A DNA stretch of 43,158 bases from Thermoproteota archaeon. GTDB lineage: Archaea > Korarchaeota > Korarchaeia > Korarchaeales > Korarchaeaceae. The stretch is from assembly GCA_027491395.1 (NCBI GenBank), contig JAOZFI010000054.1:1-43158 (forward strand). Direction: 5' to 3'. Position 1 is the first letter of the stretch. The number at the start of each line of letters is the position of its first letter. The notes under the pieces are model-generated. The model did no database searches. It saw only the letters and a list, made by a program, of their open reading frames with translations, and was not told the origin of the DNA. The position numbers and the translations under genes are program-made. This document shows positions 1 through 7,871 of this stretch, piece after piece.

Positions 1-79
1 CTTCTCACAGGTAACTTTATAATAAGGGCGGAATTCGAGCCCTTAAGGTGAGTAGTGTGCGTTACCGGAGATTCCTTCT

Positions 80-1297
80 TTGAATGAGAGCATCTCCAAG
101 GTGGTTTTGGCCTACTCAGGCGGTTTAGATACGACGGTCGCCATAAAGTGGTTCACCGAGCAAGGGGTCGAGGTAGTCACATTCACAGCCGAGATCGGAC
201 AGGGAACCGATCTGAAGGATGTGGAGATGAGGGCTTACGAAGCCGGCGCCATCAAGCACTATGGCTTGAACTTGGTGGACGAGTTCGTCAAAGATTATGT
301 GGCCCCAGCCATAAGGGCCAATGCCAAGTACGAGGGCGAGTATCCCCTCTCCAGCGCCCTCTCCAGGCCTCTGATATCTACCAAGCTGGTCGAGATAGCC
401 GAGAAGGAAGGTGCAGATGCGGTTGCGCACGGTTGCACCTCCAAGGGGAACGATCAGGTGAGGTTCGACATAACTGTAAGAGCCCTAAATCCCGATCTCA
501 AGGTCGTGGCGCCCACCAGGATATGGCGCTGGACTAGGCAGCAGGAGATGGAGTACGCCAAGTCTAGGGGATTGAGGATACCGGAAAGCCACAGCAAGTA
601 CTCGATAGATCAGAACCTCTGGGGAAGGAGCATAGAGGGCGGTCCGGTCGAGGATCCCTGGAACGAGCCACCCGAAGACGCTTTCGAGTGGACGGTCTCC
701 CCGGAGAAGGCCCCAGACCATCCCGAGTATTTGACACTGGGGTTCGAGGAGGGGCTCCCCAGCTCTCTCAACGGAGAGGTGATGGGTCTGAGCGAGCTCA
801 TAGTTGAGCTGAACTCCTCGGCCGGGAAGCACGGTATAGGGAGGATAGATCACATGGAGAGCAGGATCATAGGGTTCAAGAGCAGGGAGGTCTACGAGGC
901 CCCCGCCGCTGTGGTCATCCTGAAAGCCCACAAGGACTTGGAGAAGCTGGTGCTGACTAGGAGAGAGCTTCAGTTTAAGGAGCTGGCTGATAGGGAATGG
1001 ACCAACTTGGTTTACGAGGGGCTGTGGGGCGACCCCCTGAGGGAGAGCCTCCAAGAGATGATCAGGAGGATGAACGAGTTCGTCACAGGGGAGGTCAGGT
1101 TGAAGCTCTATAAGGGAAGCGCGGTCGTGGTGGGTAGGAAGTCCCAGTATGCTGCCTACAGCCTAGAAGTCGCGGGATACGACGAGGGCTGGTATCCCAC
1201 CGACGAGGAGGCTAGGGGCTTCATACAGGCCTGGGGGCTTCACACGCTCATGGCGAGGGCGGCGAGGAGAGGTGTATCGAAGGTCGGGATTGGGTGA
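80..1297 (+). CDS. argG: Argininosuccinate synthase
   Basis: Joins citrulline and aspartate, using ATP, to give argininosuccinate in the cytoplasm; this is the penultimate step of arginine synthesis. The 405-residue length is normal for the family. The N-terminal PP-loop ATP site SGGLDTT is at residues 13-19, and the later family blocks SKGNDQVRFD and KYSIDQNLWGRS are present. The chosen start is TTG at 80, with GGAG about 9 nt upstream (67-70). The 3' end overlaps the start of argH by about 26 nt, so the two are probably translated from one message. Identity is very secure; only the start codon is uncertain. Confidence 0.97.
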   Translation: MNESISKVVLAYSGGLDTTVAIKWFTEQGVEVVTFTAEIGQGTDLKDVEMRAYEAGAIKHYGLNLVDEFVKDYVAPAIRANAKYEGEYPLSSALSRPLISTKLVEIAEKEGADAVAHGCTSKGNDQVRFDITVRALNPDLKVVAPTRIWRWTRQQEMEYAKSRGLRIPESHSKYSIDQNLWGRSIEGGPVEDPWNEPPEDAFEWTVSPEKAPDHPEYLTLGFEEGLPSSLNGEVMGLSELIVELNSSAGKHGIGRIDHMESRIIGFKSREVYEAPAAVVILKAHKDLEKLVLTRRELQFKELADREWTNLVYEGLWGDPLRESLQEMIRRMNEFVTGEVRLKLYKGSAVVVGRKSQYAAYSLEVAGYDEGWYPTDEEARGFIQAWGLHTLMARAARRGVSKVGIG

Positions 1298-2648
1298 TCA
1301 GCCGGACTGGCTCGCCGAGTTCACCTCATCCTTGGATTCAGATAGAGTTCTATTCAGAGCAGTGGTGCTCACTGCCTACGCTCACTTTTTCCACCTGCTG
1401 GAGAAGGAGGTCGTACCGGAGGAGGCCTCCCGAGTCCTGATATGGTTAAGGAAAGCCCTAGAGAGTACTGAGGAAATACTCTCAGGGAATTACGAGGATG
1501 TGCATGAGGCCTTGGAGGCTTGGCTTCTTGAGAAGGCTGGCAAGAATGCTGGCTGGTTGGCCTACGGTAAGAGCAGGAATGATCAGGTCGCAACGGCCCT
1601 CAGGCTGGCCCTCAGATGGAGGCTCATTGGGCTGCTCTGGGAGCTCAACAGGCTGAGGGAGTCCCTTCTAGAAGCAGCTGAGAAGCACCTCAACGTCAAG
1701 ATACCCCTCTTCACGCACCTCCAACCAGCCCAGCCATCTCTGGCCTCACATTACCTGTTGTACGTGGAGGGTGAGATCTTCCACCACTACAGGATGATAT
1801 GGCAGGTGTTGAGGGAAGTGGTGGATCTCTGCCCGTTGGGCTCCGGTCCTGTAGCTGGAAGTTCGGTTCCGTTGGATAGGGGGAGGCTTGCGGAACTCCT
1901 AGGTTTCTCAGGAGTTGAGAATAACACCCTACTAGCCACTGGAAGCAGGACATTTGCTTCCCTCTCTGTAGGCCAGGTAGCCAGCCTGATGGTCGTCCTT
2001 AGCAGGGTAGCGGAGGACCTGATAATCTGGTCGACACCTCAGTTCTCCCTAGTTGAACTGCCGCAGGAGCACATCTCGACCAGCAGCATCATGCCCCAGA
2101 AGAGGAACGCGGTGACCCTAGAGCTCATAAGGGCGAAGGCCGGAACCGTACTCGGATCTTTAGTTTCTCTACTCACGGTCACTAAAGGGGTTCCCAGCGG
2201 GTACAATCTGGACCTCCAAGAGGCAAATCTCCACATGTTGAAACCTGTTGAGGAGGCCACGTCCTCAGCTAGAGTATTAGCGGACCTGATAAAAGGTATC
2301 AGGTTCAAGGAAATCGTCGTACCCGCTACGCTGGCTCAGGACATTGCTGAGAGGCTCGCTAGAGAAATAGGGATCACGTACAGGGAGGCCCATTCGCTGC
2401 TGGCCTCGACCCTCAGGGAGGTAGGGTGGGACCTGCTCAAGGCCGCTGATAAGCTAGGAGTGGACGTCCCCAACGTGGAGGATGTCTTAAGGGAGAGAGG
2501 GAGAGGTGCTCCTAATCCCGAGCTGGTCACTAAGGAGATAGGGTCAAGAAGGAGATTGCTGAGGGAGGATATCGAGAGACTCGCATCCTACGAGGAGGAG
2601 AAGGTGAAGGCCGAGAGATCCCTCCTTTCCATGGGTGTGAGGGACTAA
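1272..2648 (+). CDS. argH: Argininosuccinate lyase
   Basis: Splits argininosuccinate into arginine and fumarate. It belongs to the fumarase/aspartase superfamily: the signature loop SSIMPQKRN is at about residues 271-279, the catalytic-His segment THLQPAQP at about 148-155, and SRNDQVAT at about 101-108. Length is 458 residues, as usual. A GTG at 1272 inside argG is used here; TTG at 1290, overlapping the argG stop, is equally possible and would remove six residues. The TAA stop overlaps the TAG stop of the convergent gene on the minus strand, leaving no space between them. Confidence 0.96.
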   Translation: MYRRSGLGDQPDWLAEFTSSLDSDRVLFRAVVLTAYAHFFHLLEKEVVPEEASRVLIWLRKALESTEEILSGNYEDVHEALEAWLLEKAGKNAGWLAYGKSRNDQVATALRLALRWRLIGLLWELNRLRESLLEAAEKHLNVKIPLFTHLQPAQPSLASHYLLYVEGEIFHHYRMIWQVLREVVDLCPLGSGPVAGSSVPLDRGRLAELLGFSGVENNTLLATGSRTFASLSVGQVASLMVVLSRVAEDLIIWSTPQFSLVELPQEHISTSSIMPQKRNAVTLELIRAKAGTVLGSLVSLLTVTKGVPSGYNLDLQEANLHMLKPVEEATSSARVLADLIKGIRFKEIVVPATLAQDIAERLAREIGITYREAHSLLASTLREVGWDLLKAADKLGVDVPNVEDVLRERGRGAPNPELVTKEIGSRRRLLREDIERLASYEEEKVKAERSLLSMGVRD

Positions 2649-3223
2649 CCTGCCGAGAGTCCCTTGAGATCCTGATCCAGCTCCTCCTCTATCAGGCTTA
2701 TCTCCTCCAAGAGCTCCTCGACGAGGACTGGAGGGAATGCCTTGACATAGGATAGCGAGTACACTTCAGTCAGTACCTCTTCAAGCTCCCTCAACATCCC
2801 ATCCACATCGCCTTTCTCGAGGAAGTACTCATCCAAATCGACATAACCCTCACCGAAGGCGACGACCGGAATAGTAGCCCATGTAATCCCGCCGTTACCG
2901 TTTTCGACTCCGCTGGGAACTGGTAGGAGTCCATTGGAGGTGAAGGGATTGAATACGTATATTTTGCTAGTCCTTCCCCTTCTCTCTAAGAGTCCCGCTA
3001 GGGCGACTGAGTTCACAGGTATCTCGTCAAATAGAGACCTACTGAACAGGTCGCTGACGTAGTACAAGGAGGGAATCACCGCCACCCTCATATCCTTGAG
3101 CGTTGGGATGACCTTGAGTACCTTCTCGGCTATTCGAACCGCCTCCTCATCACTCAGAGGCCTGAGGGGCACCTCGTTCATTAGTACGGGGATGCACAGG
3201 AGATCTATGGCCTCTGGTATCAT
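2645..3223 (-). CDS. Hypothetical protein, about 192 aa
   Basis: I do not recognise this family. It is a soluble protein with no signal peptide or membrane segment and no obvious catalytic motif; the C-terminal third is rich in Glu and Leu and looks helical. I prefer ATG at 3223, because AGGAG lies 5 nt upstream, over the GTG at 3229, which sits directly on that Shine-Dalgarno. A TATA-like TTTAATTAAA is centred about 34 nt upstream. Its stop overlaps the argH stop tail to tail. Normal codon use and a good start region argue that the gene is real. Confidence 0.75.
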   Translation of the reverse strand: MIPEAIDLLCIPVLMNEVPLRPLSDEEAVRIAEKVLKVIPTLKDMRVAVIPSLYYVSDLFSRSLFDEIPVNSVALAGLLERRGRTSKIYVFNPFTSNGLLPVPSGVENGNGGITWATIPVVAFGEGYVDLDEYFLEKGDVDGMLRELEEVLTEVYSLSYVKAFPPVLVEELLEEISLIEEELDQDLKGLSAG

Positions 3224-3251
3224 GTTCACTCCTCATGCGGAGGCTCGCTGC

Positions 3252-3262
3252 CTTTAATTAAA
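3252..3262 (-). promoter_or_regulatory. TATA box of the 192-aa hypothetical gene
   Basis: On the minus strand the AT-rich element TTTAATTAAA is centred about 34 nt upstream of the ATG at 3223. This predicts a transcription start near 3232 and a short leader that holds the AGGAG Shine-Dalgarno. Confidence 0.5.
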
Positions 3263-3325
3263 TGTTTATCGCATCATAAAGGTAATTCTGATTATAAATT
3301 GAGGAGGAATGGGTCAAATTAGTCC

Positions 3326-4003
3326 CTAGTCCCTTCCCTCCCACTCCCAAGTCTCGGGCTTGCTGACCTCGAGAGGACCGTTGAGCTGCGGTACCTCGGT
3401 CAGCTGGAAGATCGCGGTTGAGGTGAGGTTCCCGTCCGTTATGGACACCTCGATCCTCACCAAGTAACCCTCGGTCGTATCGAAGTAGAACTTTGTGGTC
3501 ATATTAACATCTGGCTGAGGATAGCTAGCGGTGAAGTTAGTGTAGTTGACCACTGGGTGGGGCCCCCAAGGCATGTCCACATTGGTTATCCCGTTGTACT
3601 TCAGGAAGATCTGATTCCCTCTCCCCAAGTTGAAGGGCAGGCCTATGGTATCCACGCCCATTAGCTCCTTGGGCATGGCCACCAAGCTGAAGGGCACATC
3701 ATAGCATTGGACTGTTGGGGCCGTCTCGTTCATCGGGCACAGGTGATAAGCTGGCCAAGAGAAATCATTCACCTTGACGGTCCTATCTGCCCTCTGAGTC
3801 TCTACGCTCTTGTTCCCGTAGCTCATTACTATCCTGAGTTCCTGCTTCAGGACGCTTCCCTTACCCACGGAGAAGGTGAGCTTGTCGATGGAGGCGTATC
3901 TTTCCTCGAAAGAGGTCCCTCCCGCCATCTCAGCTAGTAGATAGAGACCTAAGGCGAAGAGGACCGCTAAGATCACTACCACAGATACTAGAAGTTTATT
4001 CAT
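3326..4003 (-). CDS. Membrane-anchored exported hypothetical protein, 225 aa
   Basis: Residues 3-27 form one hydrophobic segment directly after MNK, a signal peptide or N-terminal anchor. The rest is predicted to lie outside the cell, with many Asn-Xaa-Ser/Thr sites (for example NKS, NET, NYT, NFT, NMT, NLT) that would suit archaeal N-glycosylation. Two Cys (HLCP and VQCYD) could form a disulfide. Beta-rich alternation suggests a small extracellular domain, but I do not recognise the family. ATG start; a TATA-like GAATATATTG lies about 33 nt upstream inside an inverted repeat. Confidence 0.75.
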   Translation of the reverse strand: MNKLLVSVVVILAVLFALGLYLLAEMAGGTSFEERYASIDKLTFSVGKGSVLKQELRIVMSYGNKSVETQRADRTVKVNDFSWPAYHLCPMNETAPTVQCYDVPFSLVAMPKELMGVDTIGLPFNLGRGNQIFLKYNGITNVDMPWGPHPVVNYTNFTASYPQPDVNMTTKFYFDTTEGYLVRIEVSITDGNLTSTAIFQLTEVPQLNGPLEVSKPETWEWEGRD

Positions 4004-4028
4004 TGTGATCGGTAGTGGAGGCGACTAT

Positions 4029-4048
4029 CCCAATATATTCTTATTGGG
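4029..4048. repeat. Perfect 7-bp inverted repeat over a promoter
   Basis: Arms CCCAATA (4029-4035) and TATTGGG (4042-4048) flank a 6-nt centre. The repeat covers the presumed TATA box of the downstream exported protein and abuts the stop codon of the radical SAM gene at 4049. It could be a repressor operator or a terminator hairpin; the sequence alone does not decide. Confidence 0.5.
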
Positions 4049-5142
4049 CTAGGAGAGGAGCCATTCGTTACCCAAGTAAACCTCCAATCCTTGCTCCTTA
4101 GCGACCTTGACGACGGCCTCCTCAGCGAACTCCCTCCTAGTTAGGGGCAGGTCACTGGCGAAGTGCTCTGGATGGAAGGCCAGCAGGACGTATGGAATAT
4201 TCACATCCAACGAGGCTAAGAACTCAGCTATCCCCATGATCTCCTCCAGATCCACGTAATAGGGAACCATCAACGTGCTCACAACTATCAGGGGAGGATT
4301 CTCCCTCTTTTTGGCAAGCTTCGCCGCCGTCTTCAGGTTCCCCAACACCTTGTCCTTCCCCTTCACTCCGGTTAGGGCCTCGTACACGGAAGGAGTCCAC
4401 GCCTTGAAGTCCACTTTAACTATCCCCCCGCTCTCAAGGGAGGCCTCGGCCATCTTCAGGAATATCCTCGGATCTTGAAGTCCATTAGTCTCCCAGCACA
4501 GTCTCTTGAGCCCAGACGCCGTATCCCTGACCTTCCTGTAGAGCGAGAAGAGCTGGGGCGTCCATGGGCTGGGCCCCCTCCGAAGGCGCATATACAGGTA
4601 ACATCATCCCTCAAAGCCTCCCTGAGTAGTGAATTAAGTGACATAAGGGGTCTTCCCATGGCAGCCATCCTCCTGTGCTCCGCGTTCTGGCAGAAGAAGC
4701 AATCAAGGTTGCATGATCCGTAGAAGACTGCCAGATTGTACCTCCCAATTTCCAGGCCGCATGTATCTGTGACTTCAGGATAACCGCGGCAAGTAGCTGC
4801 GGGACATACCGGGGTGGCGACGCAGTTGGTGGGAAGTGGATCCAAGTAATAGAGGCCCGTCGCTAAGTTCCAGCTCCCTGTCAGTGGTCTGAGCCCGTTC
4901 CTGTTGATTACGGTTCCGCAATACCCCCTCTCTCCCTCATTTAGCTCGCAGCCGTTAACGCAGAGTGGGCATTTGAGCATTCCTCCCCTCGGGAGATGTG
5001 ACGGGAGACCTATGGAGGTTCGCCATTTCTCCCTCCTTCTCCTCACAATCTCCAAGGATTCTGGCCTCTCCCTGAGGCACTCGAGGCACACTGAGAGGGA
5101 TTGGCTGATCCTCGAGCTACCGCAAAGCTCGCACCTAGTCAT
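4049..5142 (-). CDS. Radical SAM protein (PflA/PflX-like), reading frame broken by a -1 shift
   Basis: The N-terminal part (5142 to about 4570) has zinc-ribbon-like Cys pairs (CELCG, CLEC, CPLC) and then the radical SAM cluster motif CNLDCFFC (CxxxCxxC), as in COG1180/COG1313 proteins that bind a 4Fe-4S cluster and S-adenosylmethionine. The C-terminal part, in the -1 frame from about 4576 to 4049, continues the TIM-barrel (KVDFKAW, VVSTLMVPYYVD, ending NEWLLS). The join falls at the conserved GG-x-P motif: after FGGGP the correct continuation SPWTPQLF is in the -1 frame. The shift occurs at GGGCCCA, which fits the X XXY YYZ slippery pattern. It may be a pseudogene, a one-base error, or programmed frameshifting. 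The ATG start overlaps the upstream stop as ATGA, so the gene is coupled to the secreted protein. Substrate unknown. Confidence 0.8.
4509..4576 (-). promoter_or_regulatory. Candidate -1 frameshift signal: slippery heptamer plus stem
   Basis: Read on the minus strand, G GGC CCA (4576-4570) lies in the 0 frame. A -1 slip there re-pairs as GGG CCC and the next codon, AGC, starts the frame that encodes the rest of the radical SAM fold. Downstream, AGCCCA-TG-GACGCC (4570-4557) can pair with GGCGTC-TGGGCT (4520-4509), giving 12 pairs with a 2-nt bulge. The inner six-pair GC-rich stem begins 7 nt after the heptamer, a spacing typical of known signals. A heptamer with C in the A-site triplet is usually a weak slipper, so this remains a candidate. 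Confidence 0.4.
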
Positions 5143-6413
5143 GACCCTAGCACAACCCTCCTCGTGAACCCATTAACTATGACGGTCCACCTGCCTTCAG
5201 GTAGCGGGCCGGCAGTTATCCTCGTCTCCACGACGGCTAGGCACTGTATGCAGGCTTTGTAACTTCTCTCAAGGTCGATCACGATTCTGAGCACCCTGTC
5301 GTCTAGATCCAGCTCGTACCACTGTACCACATGCCTGTAGCAGGGATTAGGCGCGCCTTCTTTGACTAGGATGAGGAGGTCGTTATAGCCCACCGCCACT
5401 GTGATGTCCCTTCCTGCCATCGATCCACAGGAGGCTGAACTGCTGACTCTGAGCTCAAACAAGTCCTTCTTTCCCTCAGACTGAAGTGAGAGTACTGCCT
5501 CCCTTATCCGGGAGGGTAGATCCGAGGAGGCGAAGCTCTGAGCGGTCTCACGCGTATCATTCCTATCGACTCCGGCGATCACGAGCAGAGGCCTGTCCAG
5601 TGGGAGCTCGTCCTCTACTATCACACCTCCCCTCCTTCCCTCCTTCAACCTCAGGAGGAGCTTCCTAGCATCATCCTTCGGCATGTAGATCTTACTGACG
5701 TAACCGGAGCCGGGACTGAGGGGACCTCCGAGAACTATGACCGCGGGATAGTTCAGGGTCCTAGCAATCTGCTTGGGATCGGTGGCATCGAGCCAGACGG
5801 CCCTCAAACCCACCCCCTCGAGGGCCTCGGAGATCACGTTGAAGGAGAGGTTCCTGTCTATCTCGTTTGAAAGCACGGCCACCTCATTGCCCTCTACGGA
5901 GATCTTAGCGCCTTCGCTCTCGCATCTCAGGGTTTCCTGCTTCACCTCGAGACCCTTCTCCTCCTTCAACCACTTCACCAAGGCGGCGGGGGGTATCATA
6001 TTATCGTAGCTCTTAACGGGATTAGAAAACTTATCCAAGTCGACGAGACCAGCTGAAGCAAGGAGCAGCTTCATCAACTTGAGGGGAGAATCGGAAAGGC
6101 TCTTATCCGTTTCGACGAGGACCAGCGACTTCTTGTAACCTTGGTAAACGTAGCCATGGAGTACCCTCCTGCCCCTCCCGGTCAGATCCCCGAGTCTCAC
6201 CTCCACTCTCTTGAGCGTGAGGCCTTGAACCCTCTCCTCTGAGATGACGAGCTTTAGACCCATGTCCTTGAAGGCGTGATAGACCTGATCCAGCTTCAGT
6301 TTACCCTTGTAGATGGCACCCACCGCGCCACCGGTGGGTATGCAGGCACCAATCGGGATGAGCGGCAGGAGGAGGGAAGCAATCAGTAGAACAGTGACGA
6401 GAGGTTTCCTCAT
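5139..6413 (-). CDS. Secreted protein, 424 aa, coupled to the radical SAM gene
   Basis: A clear signal peptide (residues 1-25, MRKP then a long hydrophobic core ending near IGAC) marks it as exported. The middle contains VIVLGGPLSPGSGYVSKIYM (about 230-249), which recalls GGP-type repeats of archaeal cell-surface and S-layer-like proteins, but I cannot assign a family. The C-terminal 110 residues contain several Cys (SCGS, NPCY, and CIQC near residue 384) and end in a beta-sandwich-like PLPEGRWTVIVNG. The last bases (ATGA) overlap the start of the radical SAM gene, so the two are co-translated. The TATA box 26 nt upstream implies a leaderless message. Confidence 0.75.
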   Translation of the reverse strand: MRKPLVTVLLIASLLLPLIPIGACIPTGGAVGAIYKGKLKLDQVYHAFKDMGLKLVISEERVQGLTLKRVEVRLGDLTGRGRRVLHGYVYQGYKKSLVLVETDKSLSDSPLKLMKLLLASAGLVDLDKFSNPVKSYDNMIPPAALVKWLKEEKGLEVKQETLRCESEGAKISVEGNEVAVLSNEIDRNLSFNVISEALEGVGLRAVWLDATDPKQIARTLNYPAVIVLGGPLSPGSGYVSKIYMPKDDARKLLLRLKEGRRGGVIVEDELPLDRPLLVIAGVDRNDTRETAQSFASSDLPSRIREAVLSLQSEGKKDLFELRVSSSASCGSMAGRDITVAVGYNDLLILVKEGAPNPCYRHVVQWYELDLDDRVLRIVIDLERSYKACIQCLAVVETRITAGPLPEGRWTVIVNGFTRRVVLGS

Positions 6414-6433
6414 CTGGAATAATCACTTGAAGG

Positions 6434-6444
6434 CCTTAAAAAGC
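6434..6444 (-). promoter_or_regulatory. TATA box of the secreted-protein/radical SAM operon
   Basis: GCTTTTTAAGG on the minus strand is centred about 26 nt upstream of the ATG at 6413. Transcription should begin at or next to the start codon, giving a leaderless mRNA. Confidence 0.6.
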
Positions 6445-6475
6445 GTTTCAAGCTGAAAAGTAGGGGGAGGTTGGT

Positions 6476-7747
6476 TTAGGAGCTTTTTATGTGATCTATG
6501 AGCACCTGCGTGTACTCGCTGGCCTTCAACGGCTGGACTCCGGGCATGTGCCTAGCCAAGTCTTGAGTGACCTTCTTCTCCGCTATTGCCTTCCTTATCG
6601 CATCCTTTATGAGAGCACTGGCCTCCTTCCATCCCATGTACTCGAGCAAAAGGCAGCCGCTCAGTATTTCAGCAGTCGGGTTGGCCACATCCTTGCCAGC
6701 GTACTTGGGAGCGGTACCGTGCACGGGCTCGGCTAGGGCCATGTAGTCACCGGCGTTCATGCCAGCTGCCATGCCTATCCCGCCAACTAGGGCATTGGCC
6801 TCGTCGCTTATGTAATCGCCATTAACGTTCGGGGCCACTATTATGTCGTAGTCCCACGGCCTAGTTATTATCTGCTGGAGCATGTTGTCAGCTATCCTGT
6901 CGTTCACCAGTATCTTGCCCTCGGGCATCTCCCCATTGTACTGCTCCCAGAGCTCCTGCTCAGTCACTACGTACTCCCTAAACTCCTCCGTGGCGACTTC
7001 ATAGGCCCAGTTCCTGAAAGCGCCCTCTGTATACTTCATTATGTTGCCCTTGTGCATGATGGTGACGGGGCTCCTTCCATTCTCGATCGCGGACCTCATA
7101 GCCTTCCTCATGAGCCTTTTGGTGCCGAATATGGAGATGGGCTTTATCCCTATACCAGCGTCAGGCCTTATCTCCACGCCCAGCTCCTCTTTAAGGAAAT
7201 TCCTGAGCTTCTCAGCCTCCGGACTGTCGTAAGTCCACTCTATCCCCGCGTAAAGGTCCTCGGTGTTCTCCCTGAATATCACGAAGTCCACCTTATCCGC
7301 ATGGCAGTGAGGAGCAGGCTGGCCGAAGTACTGAACAGGCCTTATGTTGGCGTAGAGGTCCAACTTCTTCCTCAGGGCCACGTTCAGGCTCCTGAATCCC
7401 GTGCCCACAGGAGTGGTCAGGGGGCCCTTCAGAGCCAAGACGGTGTACCTTATCGCTAGCACCGTATCTTCAGGTAGTAATTCCCCGTAGAGCTCCATGG
7501 CCTTCTCTCCGGCATAAGCCTCCCACCAGACTATCCTCCTCTTACCCCCGTAAGCCTTCTCTATAGCCGCATCCATCACGGCTCGGGCTTGACTCACGAT
7601 CTGGGGACCTATGCCATCGCCCTCTATATACACGATAATTGGATCATCGGGGACGACCAGCTTGCCGTCCTTAACCGTTACCTTCTCGCCCTCCTCGGGC
7701 AGCCTGAGCTTCTTGAACTCAGGGGGGCTCTCGAGTATATCCACCAA
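6476..7747 (-). CDS. icd: Isocitrate dehydrogenase, NADP-type
   Basis: Oxidises isocitrate to 2-oxoglutarate and CO2. Visible family blocks are YIEGDGIGP, the substrate segment RSLNVALRKKLDLYANIRP (as in E. coli Icd, not isopropylmalate dehydrogenase), VIFRENTEDLYAGIEW, and HGTAPKYAG, whose Lys-Tyr pair marks NADP use. The E. coli Tyr391/Arg395 pair appears here as Gln/Arg (VTQDLARHM). The frame is open to 7909, but the true start is TTG at 7747 (or GTG at 7744): the Shine-Dalgarno GGAGGTG lies 6 nt upstream and a TATA box lies about 38 nt upstream. That gives 423 residues, close to the usual 416. Confidence 0.95.
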   Translation of the reverse strand: MVDILESPPEFKKLRLPEEGEKVTVKDGKLVVPDDPIIVYIEGDGIGPQIVSQARAVMDAAIEKAYGGKRRIVWWEAYAGEKAMELYGELLPEDTVLAIRYTVLALKGPLTTPVGTGFRSLNVALRKKLDLYANIRPVQYFGQPAPHCHADKVDFVIFRENTEDLYAGIEWTYDSPEAEKLRNFLKEELGVEIRPDAGIGIKPISIFGTKRLMRKAMRSAIENGRSPVTIMHKGNIMKYTEGAFRNWAYEVATEEFREYVVTEQELWEQYNGEMPEGKILVNDRIADNMLQQIITRPWDYDIIVAPNVNGDYISDEANALVGGIGMAAGMNAGDYMALAEPVHGTAPKYAGKDVANPTAEILSGCLLLEYMGWKEASALIKDAIRKAIAEKKVTQDLARHMPGVQPLKASEYTQVLIDHIKSS

Positions 7748-7780
7748 GGGGGTCACCTCCTTGGAGGCCCGACGGCTCAG

Positions 7781-7790
7781 CTTAAAAGTT
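7781..7790 (-). promoter_or_regulatory. TATA box of icd
   Basis: AACTTTTAAG on the minus strand is centred about 38 nt upstream of the TTG start. It sits inside the open frame upstream of icd and supports the shorter start; the predicted transcript would begin near 7760, just before the GGAGGTG ribosome-binding site. Confidence 0.6.
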
Positions 7791-7871
7791 TGGACGCTTA
7801 GATAGTTGAACGGATGATCTACCAATAGAAGGTTTTTGGTGAGCTCTCTAATGAAAAAGAATGGGGAAGGA

